Shown here: positions 51,681 to 62,729 of the stretch, one piece after another
Layout of the letters: each line of letters begins with the position of its first letter
How positions within the stretch are numbered: the first letter of the stretch is position 1
Origin: Euonymus europaeus
Lineage: Eukaryota > Streptophyta > Magnoliopsida > Celastrales > Celastraceae
Length of the DNA stretch: 64,000 bases
Assembly: GCA_963580455.1 (NCBI GenBank)
Contig: OY756970.1
Location: 9,734,001 to 9,798,000, forward strand
Direction: 5' to 3'
Translations under genes and position numbers: made by a program
The notes under the pieces: generated by a model
The model's database searches: none
Seen by the model: only the letters and a program-made list of their open reading frames with translations
What the model was told of the DNA's origin: nothing

Positions 51681-54237
51681 TGTACACTATTTATTGTTCT
51701 TCTATGTCAAATTTATGAGTATAAGCTTCCTAGATTACTTTGATGCCAAAACCCCAATTTTCTATGACAAATGGACAAAACCGTTAAAAGCTACTTCATA
51801 GTGACAGTTGAGCAATTCCGGACCATCAAAGTTGGTCGGTGTACACTTTTTATTGTTCTTCTATGTCAAATTTTACGAGTATAAGCTTCCTAGATTATTT
51901 CCACGATAAAACCCCAACTTTCTATGACAAATGGACAAAACCGTTTAAAGCTAATTCATAGTGACAGTTGAGCAATTCCGGACCATCAAAGTTGCTCGAT
52001 GTACACTTTTTATTGTTCTTCTATGTCAAATTTTACGAGTATAAACTTCCTAGATTATTTTGATGCCAAAACCCCAATTTTCTATGATAAATGGAGAAAA
52101 CCGTTTTAAGCTCCTCCATAAAGTGAGTTGAGCAACTTCGGACTATCAAAGTTGCCCAGTGTACAATTTTTATTGTTCTTCTATGTCAAATTTTACGAGT
52201 ATAAGCTTCCTTGATTATTTTGATGACAAAACCCCAACTTTCTATGAAAAATGGACAAAACCGTTGAAAGCTCCTCTATAGAGTGAGTTGAGCAAGTCGA
52301 ACTATCAAAGTTGATCGGTGTACACTTTTTATTGTTCTTCTATGTCAAATTTTACGAGTATAAGCTTCCTAGATTATTTCAATGCGAAAACACCAACTTT
52401 ATAAGACAAATTTGACAAAAACGTTAAAAGATCCTCTATAGAGAGAGTTGACAACTTCGAATCATTAAAGTTGCCCAGTGTACACTTTTTATTGTTCTTT
52501 TATGTCAAATTTTATGAGTATATGCTTCCTGGATTATTTTGATGCCAAAACCCCAACTATCAATGAAAAATGGACAAAACCGTTAAAAGCTACTTCGTTG
52601 TGACAGTTGAGCAATTCCGGACGATCAAAGTTGCTCGGTGTACACTTTTTATTGTTCTTCTATGTCAAATTTTACGAGTATAAGCTTCCTAGATTATTTC
52701 GATGCCAAAACCCCAACTTTCTATGACAAATAGACAAAACCGTTGAAAACTCCTCTATAGAGTGAGTTGAGCAACTTCGTACTATCAAAGTTGCTCGGTG
52801 TACACTTTTTATTGTTCTTCTATGTCAAATTTTACGAGTATAAGCTTCCTAGATTATTTCGATGCCAAAACCCCAACTTTCTATGACAAATGGAAAAAAC
52901 CATTTAAAGCTCTTCCATAGAGTGAGTTGAGCAACTTCGGACTATCAAAGTTGATCGGTGTACAGTTTTTATTGTTCTTCTATGTCAAATTTTACGAGTA
53001 TAAGCTTCCTAGATTATTTCGATGCCAAAACCTCAACTTTCTATGACAAATTGACAAAACCGTTGAAAGCTCCTCTATAGAGTGAGTTGAGTAACTTCGG
53101 ACTATCAAAGTTGATCGGTGTACAGTTTTTATTGTTCTTCTATGTCAAATTTTACGAGTATAAGCTTCCTAGATTATTTCGATGTCAAAACCTCAACTTT
53201 CTATGACAAATGGACAAAACCGTTGAAAGCTCCTCTATAGAGTGAGTTGAGTAACTTCGGACTATCAAAGTTGATCGGTGTACACTTTTTATTGTTCTTC
53301 TATGTCAAATTTTACGAGTATAAGCTTCCTAGATTACTTCGATGTCGAAACCCCAACTTTCTATGATAAATTGACAAAACCGTTGACAGCTCCTCTATAG
53401 AGTGAGTTGAGCAACTTCGGACTATCAAAGTTGATCGGTGTACACTTTTTATTGTTCTTCTATGTCAAATTTTACGAGTATAAGCTTCCTAGATAATTTT
53501 GATGTCAAAAACCCAACTTTCTATGACAAATGGACAAAACCGTTAAAAGCTACTTCATAGTGACAGTTGAGCAATTTCGGACCATCAAAGTTGTTCGGTA
53601 AACACTTTTTATTGTTCTTCTATGTCAAATTTTACGAGTATAAGCTTCCTAGATTATTTCGATGATAAAACCCCAACTTTCTATGACAAATGGACAAAAC
53701 CGTTTAAAGCTAATTCATAGTGACAGTTGAGCAATTCCGGACCATCAAAGTTGCTCGATGTACACTTTTTATTGTTCTTCTATGTCAAATTTTACGAGTA
53801 TAAACTTCCTAGATTATTTTGATGCCAAAACCCCAATTTTCTATGATAAATGGAGAAAACCATTTTAAGCTCCTCCATAAAGAGAGTTGAGCAATTCCGG
53901 ACGATCAAAGTTGCTCGGTGTACACTTTTTATTGTTCTTCTATGTCAAATTTTACGAGTATAAGCTTCCTAGATTATTTCGATGCCAAAACCTCAATTTT
54001 CTATGACAAATAGACAAAACCTTTGAAAGCTCCTCTATAGAGTGAGTTGAGCAACTTCGTACTATCAAAGTTGCTCGGTGTACACTTTTTATTGTTCTTC
54101 TATGTCAAATTTTACTTGTATAAGCTTCCTAGATTATTTCGATGCCAAAACCCCAACTTTCTATGACAAATGGAAAAAACCATTTAAAGCTCTTCCATAG
54201 AGTGAGTTGAGCAACTTCGGACTATCAAAGTTGATCG

Positions 54238-54960
54238 ATGTACAGTTTTTATTGTTCTTCTACGTCAAATTTTACGAGTATAAGCTTCCTAGATTATTTC
54301 GATGTCAAAACCTCAACTTTCAATGACAAATGGACAAAACCATTGAAAGCTCCTCTATATAGTGAGTTGAGTAACTTCAGACTATCAAAGTTGATCGGTG
54401 TACAGTTTTTATTGTTCTTCTATGTCAAATTTTACGAGTATAAGCTTCCTAGATTATTTCGATGTCAAAACCTCAACTTTCTATGACAAATGGACAAAAC
54501 CGTTGACAGCTCCTCTATAGAGTGAGTTGAGTAACTTCGGACTATCAAAGTTGATCGGTGTACACTATTTATTGTTCTTCTATGTCAAATTTATGAGTAT
54601 AAGCTTCCTAGATTACTTTGATGCCAAAACCCCAATTTTCTATGACAAATGGACAAAACCGTTAAAAGCTACTTCATAGTGACAGTTGAGCAATTCCGGA
54701 CCATCAAAGTTGGTCGGTGTACACTTTTTATTGTTCTTCTATGTCAAATTTTACGAGTATAAGCTTCCTAGATTATTTCCATGATAAAACCCCAACTTTC
54801 TATGACAAATGGACAAAACCGTTTAAAGCTAATTCATAGTGACAGTTGAGCAATTCCGGACCATCAAAGTTGCTCGATGTACACTTTTTATTGTTCTTCT
54901 ATGTCAAATTTTACGAGTATAAACTTCCTAGATTATTTTGATGCCAAAACCCCAATTTTC
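54238..54960 (+). repeat. Duplicate of 51360-52083 (offset 2878 bp)
   Basis: It shares TTCTACGTCAAATT, TTCAATGACAAATGG with CCATTGAAAGC, CACTATTTATTG with AAATTTATGAG, and the F and E units. At about 54970-55030 the sequence switches to the series seen at 42391 (GCGCAGTG, then ATTTTAGGAGTATAAGC). Confidence 0.8.
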
Positions 54961-56090
54961 TATGATAAATGCAGAAAACCTTTTTAAGCTCCTCCATAAA
55001 GTGAGTTGAGCAACTTCGGACTATCAAAATTGCGCAGTGTACACTTTTTATTGTTCTTCTATGTCAAATTTTAGGAGTATAAGCTTCCTAGATTACTTCG
55101 ATGTCGAAACCCCAACTTTCTATGACAAATGGACAAAACCGTTGATAGCTCCTCTATAGAGTGAGTTGAGTAACTTCGGACTATCAAAGTTGATCGGTGT
55201 ACACTTTTTATTGTTCTTCTATGTCATATTTTACGAGTATAAGCTTCCTAGATTACTTCGATGTCGAAACCCCAACTTTCTATGACAAATGGACAAAACC
55301 GTTTAAAGCTCCTCCATAGAGTGAGTTGAGCAACTTCGGACTATCAAAGTTGCTCGGTGTACACTTTTTATTGTTCCTTCTATGTCAAATATTTTGAGTA
55401 TAAGTTTCCTAGATTATTTCGATGCCAAAACACCAACTTTATAAGACAAATTGGACAAAAACGTTAAAAGATCCTCCATAGAGAGAGTTGAGCAACTTCG
55501 AATCATCAAAGTTGCTTGGTGTACACTATTTATTGTTCTTTTATGTCAAATTTTATGAGTATATGTTTCCTGGATTATTTTGATGCCAAAACCCCAACTA
55601 TCAATGACAAATGGACAAAAACGTTGAAAGCTACTTCATAGTGACAGTTGAACAATTCCGGACCATCAAAGTTGCTCGGTGTACACTTTTTATTGTTCTT
55701 CTATGTCAAATTTTACGAGTATAAGCTTCCTAGATTATTTTGATGTCAAAAACCGAACTTTCTATGACAAATGGACAAAATCGTTAAAAGCTACTTCATA
55801 GTGACAGCTGAGAAATTCCGGACAATCGAAGTTGCTCGGTGTACACTTTTTATTGTTCTTCTATGTCAAATTTTACTAGTATAAGCTTCCTAGATTATTT
55901 CGATGCCAAAACCCCAACTTTCTATGACAAATGGAAAAAACCATTTAAAGCTCTTCCATAGAGTGAGTTGAGCAACTTCGGACTATCAAAGTTGATCGGT
56001 GTAAAATTTTTATTGTTCTTCTATGTCAAATTTTACGAGTATAAGCTTCCTAGATTATTTCGATGTCAAAACCTCAACTTTCTATGACAA
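54580..56090 (+). repeat. Long-range duplicated block, copy 2
   Basis: This is the partner of 41940-43450. It adjoins the 2878-bp-offset duplicate at about 54970, so the junction is a recombination breakpoint between two HOR variants placed within a class E monomer (TAAATGCAGAAAACC). Confidence 0.8.
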
Positions 56091-56699
56091 ATGGACAAAA
56101 CCGTTGAAAGCTCCTCTATAGAGTGAGTTGAGTAACTTCGGAATATCAAAGTTGATCGGTGTACACTTTTTATTGTTCTTCTATGTCAAATTTTACGAGT
56201 ATAAGCTTCCTAGATTACTTCGATGTCGAAACCCCAACTTTCTATGACAAATGGACAAAACCGTCGACAGCTCCTCTATGGAGTGAGTTGAGTAACTTCG
56301 GACTATCAAAGTTGATCGGTGTACACTTTTTATTGTTCTTCTATGTCAAATTTTACGAGTATAAGCTTCCTAGATAATTTTGATGTCAAAAACCCAACTT
56401 TCTATGACAAATGGACAAAACCGTTAAAAGCTACTTCATAGTGACAGTTGAGCAATTTCGGACCATCAAAGTTGCTCGGTAAACACTTTTTATTGTTCTT
56501 CTATGTCAAATTTTACGAGTATAAGATTCCTAGATTATTTCGATGACAAAACCCAATTTTCTATGACAAATGGAGAAAACCGTTTAAAGCTAATTCATAG
56601 TGACAGTTGAGCAATTCCGGACCATCAAAGTTGCTCGATGTACACTTTTTATTGTTCTTCTATGTCAAATTTTACGAGTATAAACTTCCTAGATTATTT

Positions 56700-59020
56700 T
56701 GATGCCAAAACCCCAATTTTCTATGATAAATCGAGAAAACCGTTTTAAGCTCCTCCATAAAGAGAGTTGAGCAACTTCGGACTATCAAAGTTGCTCAGTG
56801 TACACTTTTTATTGTTCTTCTATGTCAAATTTTACGAGTATAAGCTTCCTAGATTACTTCGATGTCGAAACCCCAACTTTCTATGACAAATGGACAAAAC
56901 CGTTGATAGCTCCTCTATAGAGTGAGTTGAGTAACTTCGGACTATCAAAGTTGATCGGTGTACACTTTTTATTGTTCTTCTATGTCAAATTTTACGAGTA
57001 TAAGCTTCCTAGATTACTTCGATGTCGAAACCCCAACTTTCTATGACAAATGGACAAAACCGTTTAAAGCTCCTCCATAGAGTGAGTTGAGCAACTTCGG
57101 ACTATCAAAGTTGCTCGGTGTACACTTTTTATTGTTCCTTCTATGTCAAATTTTTTGAGTATAAGCTTCCTAGATTATTTCGATGCCAAAACACCAACTT
57201 TATAAGACAAATTGGACAAAAACGTTAAAAGATCCTCCATAGAGAGAGTTGAGCAACTTCGAATCATCAAAGTTGCTTGGTGTACACTATTTATTGTTCT
57301 TTTATGTCAAATTTTATGAGTATATGTTTCCTGGATTATTTTGATGCCAAAACCCCAACTATCAATGACAAATGGACAAAAACGTTGAAAGCTACTTCAT
57401 AGTGACAGTTGAGCAATTACGGACCATCAAAGTTGCTCGGTGTACACTTTTTATTGTTCTTCTTTGTCAAATTTTACGAGTATAAGCTTCCAAGATTATT
57501 TCGATGCCAAAACCCCAACTTTCTATGACAAATGGAAAAAACCATTTAAAGCTCTTCCATAGAGTGAGTTGAGCAACTTCGGACTATCAAAGTTGATCGG
57601 TGTACTGTTTTTATTGTTCTTCTATGTCAAATTTTACGAGTATAAGCTTCCTAGATTATTTCGATGTCAAAACCTCAACTTTCTATGACAAATGGACAAA
57701 ACCGTTGAAAGCTCCTCTATATAGTGAGTTGAGTAACTTTGGACTATCAAAGTTGATCGGTGTACAGTTTTTATTGTTTTTCTATGTCAAATTTTACGAG
57801 TATAAGCTTCCTAGATTATTTCGATGTCAAAACCTCAACTTTCTATGACAAATGGACAAAACCGTTGAAAGCTCCTCTATAGAGTGAGTTGAGTAACTTC
57901 GGACTATAAAAGTTGATCGGTGTACACTTTTTATTGTTCTTCTATGTCAAATTTTACGAGTATAAGCTTCCTAGATTACTTCGATGTCGAAATCCCAACT
58001 TTCTATGACAAATGGACAAAACCGTTGACAGCTCCTCTATAGAGTGAGTTGAGTAACTTCGGACTATCAAAGTTGATCGGTGTACACTTTTGATTGTTCT
58101 TCTATGTCAAATTTTACGAGTATAAGCTTCCTAGATAATTTTGATGTCAAAAACCCAACTTTCTATGACAAATGGACAAAACCGTTAAAAGCTACTTCAT
58201 AGTGACAGTTGAGCAATTTCGGACCATCAAAGTTGCTCGGTAAACACTTTTTATTGTTCTTCTATGTCAAATTTTACGAGTATAAGCTTCCTAGATTATT
58301 TTGATGCCAAAACCCCAATTTTCTATGATAAATGGAGAAAACCGTTTTAAGCTCCTCCATAAAGAGAGTTGAGCAACTTCGGACTATCAAAGTTGCTCAG
58401 TGTACACTTTTTATTGTTCTTCTATGTCAAATTTTACGAGTATAAGCTTCCTAGATTACTTCGATGTCGAAACCCCAACTTTCTATGACAAATGGACAAA
58501 ACCGTTGATAGCTCCTCTATAGATTGAGTTGAGTAACTTCGGACTATCAAAGTTGATCGGTGTACACTTTTTATTGTTCTTCTATGTCAAATTTTACGAG
58601 TATAAGCTTCCTAGATTACTTCGATGTCGAAACCCCAACTTTCTATGACAAATGGACAAAACCGTTTAAAACTCCTCCATAGAGTGAGTTGAGCAACTTC
58701 GGACTATCAAAGTTGCTCGGTGTACACTTTTTATTGTTCCTTCTATGTCAAATTTTTTGAGTATAAGCTTCCTAGATTATTTCGATGCCAAAACACCAAC
58801 TTTATAAGACAAATTGGACAAAAACGTTAAAAGATCCTCCATAGAGAGAGTTGAGCAACTTCGAATCATCAAAGTTGCTTGGTGTACACTATTTATTGTT
58901 CTTTTATGTCAAATTTTATGATTATATGTTTCCTGGATTATTTTGATGCCAAAACACCAACTATCAATGACAAATGGACAAAAACGCTGAAAGCTACTTC
59001 ATAGTGACAGTTGAGCAATT
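56700..59020 (+). repeat. ~10-monomer tandem duplication (offset ~1602 bp)
   Basis: 56700-57420 aligns with 58301-59020: a class E unit, two class C-like units with GTTGATAGCTCC then GTTTAAAGCTCC, the long TTCCTTCTATGTC monomer, class B, then class A with TATATGTTTCCTGG. Private differences include ATAGATTGAG (58522) and ATTATATG (58921). Confidence 0.75.
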
Positions 59021-62000
59021 CCGGACCATCAAAGTTGCTCGGTGTACACTTTTTATTGTTCTTCTATGTCAAATTTTAGGAGTATAAGCTTCCTAGATTA
59101 TTTTGATGTCAAAAACCCAAATTTCTATGACAAATGGACAAAACCGTTAAAAGCTACTTCATAGTGACAGCTGAGAAATTCCAGACAATCAAAGTTGCTC
59201 GGTGTACACTTTTTATTGTTCTTCTATGTCAAATTTTACGAGTATAAGCTTCCTAGATTATTTCGATGACAAAACCTCAACTTTCTATGACAAATGGACA
59301 AAACCGTTTAAAGCTAATTCACGGTGACAGTTGAGCAATTCCGGACCAAGAAAGTTGCTCGGTGTACACTTTTTATTGTTCTTCTATGTCAAATTTTACG
59401 AGTATAAACTTCCTAGATTATTTTGATGCCAAAACCCCAATTTTCTATGATAAATTTAGAAAACCATTTTAAGCTCCTCCATAAAGAGAGTTGAGCAACT
59501 TCGGACTATCAAAGTTGCTCAGTGTACACTTTTTATTGTTCTTCTATGTCATATTTTACGAGTATAAGCTTCCTAGATTATTTCAATGCGAAAACACCAA
59601 CTTTGAAAGACAAGTTGGACAAAAACGTTAAAAGATCCTCCATAGAGAGAGTTGAGCAACTTCGAATCATTAAAGTTGCCCGGTGTACACTTTTTATTGT
59701 TCTTTTATGTCAAATTTTATGAGTATATGCTTCCTGGATTATTTTGATGCCAAAACCCTAACTATCAATGACAAATGGACAAAACCGTTAAAAGCTACTT
59801 CATAGTGACAGTTAAGCAATTCTGGACCATCAAAGTTGCTCGGTGTACACTTTTTATTGTTCTTCTATGTCAAATTTTGTGAGTATAAGCTTCCTTGATT
59901 ATTTTGATGACAAAACCCCAACTTTCTATGACAAATGGACAAAACCGTTAAAAGCTCCTCTATACAGTGAGTTGAGCAACTTAGGACTATCAAAGTTGCT
60001 CGGTGTACACATTTTATTGTTTTTCTATATCAAATTTTACGAGTATCAGCTTCCTAGATTATTTCGATGACAAAACCCCAACTTTCGATGATAAATGGAC
60101 AAAACCGTTGAACGCTCCTCTATAGAGCGAGTTGAGCAACTTCGTACTATCAAAGTTGATTGGTGTACACTTTTTATTGTTCTTCTATGTCAAATTTTAT
60201 GAGTATAAGCTTCCTAGATTATTTCGATGTCAAAACCCCAACTTTCTATGATAAATGTAGAAAACCATTTTAAGCACCTCCATAGAGTGAGTTGAGCAAC
60301 TTCGGACTATCAAAGTTGCTCGGTGTATACTTTTTATTGTTCTTCTATGTCAAATTTTAAGAGTATAAGCTTCCTAGATTATTTCGATGCGAAAACCCCA
60401 ACTTTGTAAGACAAATTGGACAAAAACGTTAAAAGATCCTCCACAGAGAGAGTTGAGCAACTTCGAATCATCAAAGTTGCCCAGTTTACACTTTTTATTG
60501 TTCTTTTATGTCAAATTTTATGAGTATATGCTTTCTGGATTATTTTGATGCCAAAACCCCAACTATCAATGACAAATGGGAAAAACCGTTAAAAGCTACT
60601 TCATAGTGAAAGTTGAGCAATTCCGGACGATCAAAGTTGCTCGATGTACACTTTTTATTCTTCTTCTATGTCAAATTTTACGAGTATAAGCTTGCAAGAT
60701 TATTTCGATGCCAAAACCCCAACTTTCTATGACAAATAGACAAAACCGTTGAAAGCTCCTCTATAGAGTGAGTTGAGCAACTTCGGACTATCAAAGTTGC
60801 TCGGTGTACACTTTTTATTGTTCTTCTATGTCAAATTTTCACGAGTATAAGCTTCCTAGATTATTTCGATGCCAAAACCCCAACTTTCTATGACAAATGG
60901 AAAAAACCGTTTAAAGCTCTTCCATAGAGTGAGTTGAGCAACTTCGGACTATCAAAATTGATCGGTGTACACTTTTTATTGTTCTTCTATGTCAAATTTT
61001 ATGAGTATAAGCTTCCTAGATTATTTCGATGTCAAAACCTCAACTTTCTATGACAAATGGACAAAACCGTTGAAAGCTCCTCTATAGAGTGAGTTGAGTA
61101 ACTTCGGACTATCAAAGTTGATCGGTGTACACTTTTTATTGTTCTTCTATGTCAAATTTTACGAGTATAAGCTTCCTAGATTACTTCGATGTCGAAACCC
61201 CAACTTTCTATGACATATGGACAAAACCGTTTAAAGCTCCTCCATAGAGTGAGTTGAGCATCTTCGGACTATCAAAGTTACTCGGTGTACACTTTTTATT
61301 GTTCCTTCTATGTCAAATTTTTTGAGTATAAGCTTCCTAGATTATTTCGATGCCAAAACACCAACTTTGTAAGACAAATTGGACAAAAACGTTAAAAGAT
61401 CCTCCATAGAGAGAGTTGAGCAACTTCGAATCATCAAAGTTGCTTGGTGTACACTATTTATTTTTCTTTTATGTCAAATTTTATGAGTATATGCTTCCTG
61501 GATTATTTTTATGCCAAAACCCCAACTATCAATGACAAATGGACAAAAACGTTGAAAGCTACTTCATAGTGACAGTTGAGCAATTCCGGACCATCAAAGT
61601 TGATCGGTGTACACTTTTTATTGTTCTTCTATGTCAAATTTTATGAGTATAAGATTCCTAGATTATTTCGATGTCAAAACCTCAACTTTCTATGACAAAT
61701 GGATAAAACCATTGAAAGCTCCTCTATAGAGTGAGTTGAGTAACTTCGGACTATCAAAGGTGATCGGTGTACACTTTTTGTTGTTCTTCTATGTCAAATT
61801 TTACGAGTATAAGCTTCCTAGATTACTTCGATGTTGAAACCCCAACTTTCTATGACAAATGGACAAAACCGTTGACTGCTCCTCTATAGAGTGAGTTGAG
61901 TAACTTCGGACTATCAAAGTTGATCGGTGTACACTTTTTATTGTTCTTCTATGTCAAATTTTACGAGTATAAGCTTCCTAGATTACTTCGATGTCGAAAC

Positions 62001-62408
62001 CCCAACTTTCTATGACAAATGGACAAAACCGTTTAAAGCTCCTCCATAGAGTGAGTTGAGCATCTTCGGACTATCAAAGTTGCTCGGTGTACACTTTTTA
62101 TTGTTCCTTCTATGTCAAATTTTTTGAGTATAAGCTTCCTAGATTATTTCGATGCCAAAACACCAACTTTATAAGACAAATTGGACAAAAACGTTAAAAG
62201 ATCCTCCAAAGAGAGAGTTGAGCAACTTCGAATCATCAAAGTTGCTTGGTGTACACTATTTATTGTTCTTTTATGTCAAATTTTATGAGTATATGCTTCC
62301 TGGATTATTTTGATGCCAAAACCCCAACTATCAATGACAAATGGACAAAAACATTGAAAGCTACTTCATAGTGACAGTTGAGCAATTCCGGACCATCAAT
62401 GTTGCTCG

Positions 62409-62569
62409 GTGTACACTTTTTATTGTTCTTCTATGTCAAATTTTACGAGTATAAGCTTCCTAGATTATTTCGATGCGAAAACACCAACTTTATCAGACAA
62501 ATTGGACAAAAACGTTAAAAGATCCTCCATAGAGAGAGTTGAGCAACTTCGAATCATCAAAGTTGCTTG
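62409..62569 (+). repeat. Exemplar monomer, class B (TTTATAAGACAAATTGG type)
   Basis: This 161-bp unit is diagnosed by GATGCGAAAACACCAACTTT, an ACAAATTGGAC run that is one base longer than usual, GTTAAAAGATCCTCC, AGAGAGAGTTGAGC, and CTTCGAATCATC within the dyad loop. It carries HindIII. Class B is almost always followed by class A, so the B-A pair behaves as a 2-monomer module that recurs through regions I, II, V, VI and VII. Confidence 0.85.
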
Positions 62570-62729
62570 GTGTACACTATTTATTGTTCTTTTATGTCAA
62601 ATTTTATGAGTATATGCTTCCTGGATTATTTTGATGCCAAAACCCCAACTATCAATGACAAATGGACAAAAACGTTGAAAGCTACTTCATAGTGACAGTT
62701 GAGAAATTTCGGACCATCAAAGTTGCTCG
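62570..62729 (+). repeat. Exemplar monomer, class A (CTACTTCATAGTGACAG type)
   Basis: This 160-bp unit is diagnosed by GAGTATATGCTTCCTGGATT (which destroys the HindIII site), CAACTATCAATGACAAATGG and AGCTACTTCATAGTGACAG. In typical copies the dyad left arm reads GAGCAATTCCGGACC, which keeps only the outer six base pairs with TTGCTC and adds a TCCGGA palindrome. This exemplar has a further change there (GAGAAATTT). It lies directly downstream of a class B unit, the usual arrangement. Confidence 0.85.

Larger units (their letters stand above)
33151..59400 (+). repeat. Region VI: 9/18-monomer higher-order repeat family
   Basis: One diagnostic monomer junction, CTAGATAATTTTGATGTC followed about 100 bases later by CGGTAAACAC, recurs with its TAAACAC at about 37917, 40799, 46563 (one base shorter), 49281, 50721, 53599, 56480 and 58241. 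The spacings are 2882, 5764, 2718, 1440, 2878, 2881 and 1761 bp, or 18, 36, 17, 9, 18, 18 and 11 monomers. The series GTGTACAG with GATGTCAAAACCTC, then class C, then the TAAACAC monomer, F and E repeats around it. An 82-codon open frame starting at GTG of GTGTACAG recurs in this family and is a by-product. There are no genes. Confidence 0.85.

Noticed and set aside
35677..57848. Repeated 82-codon plus-strand open frames beginning at GTGTACAG
   Set aside because: The start is the GTG of the palindrome, not an ATG, in what looks like eukaryotic satellite DNA. The frame simply reads one and a half monomers until a stop. Conservation is at DNA level across all frames.
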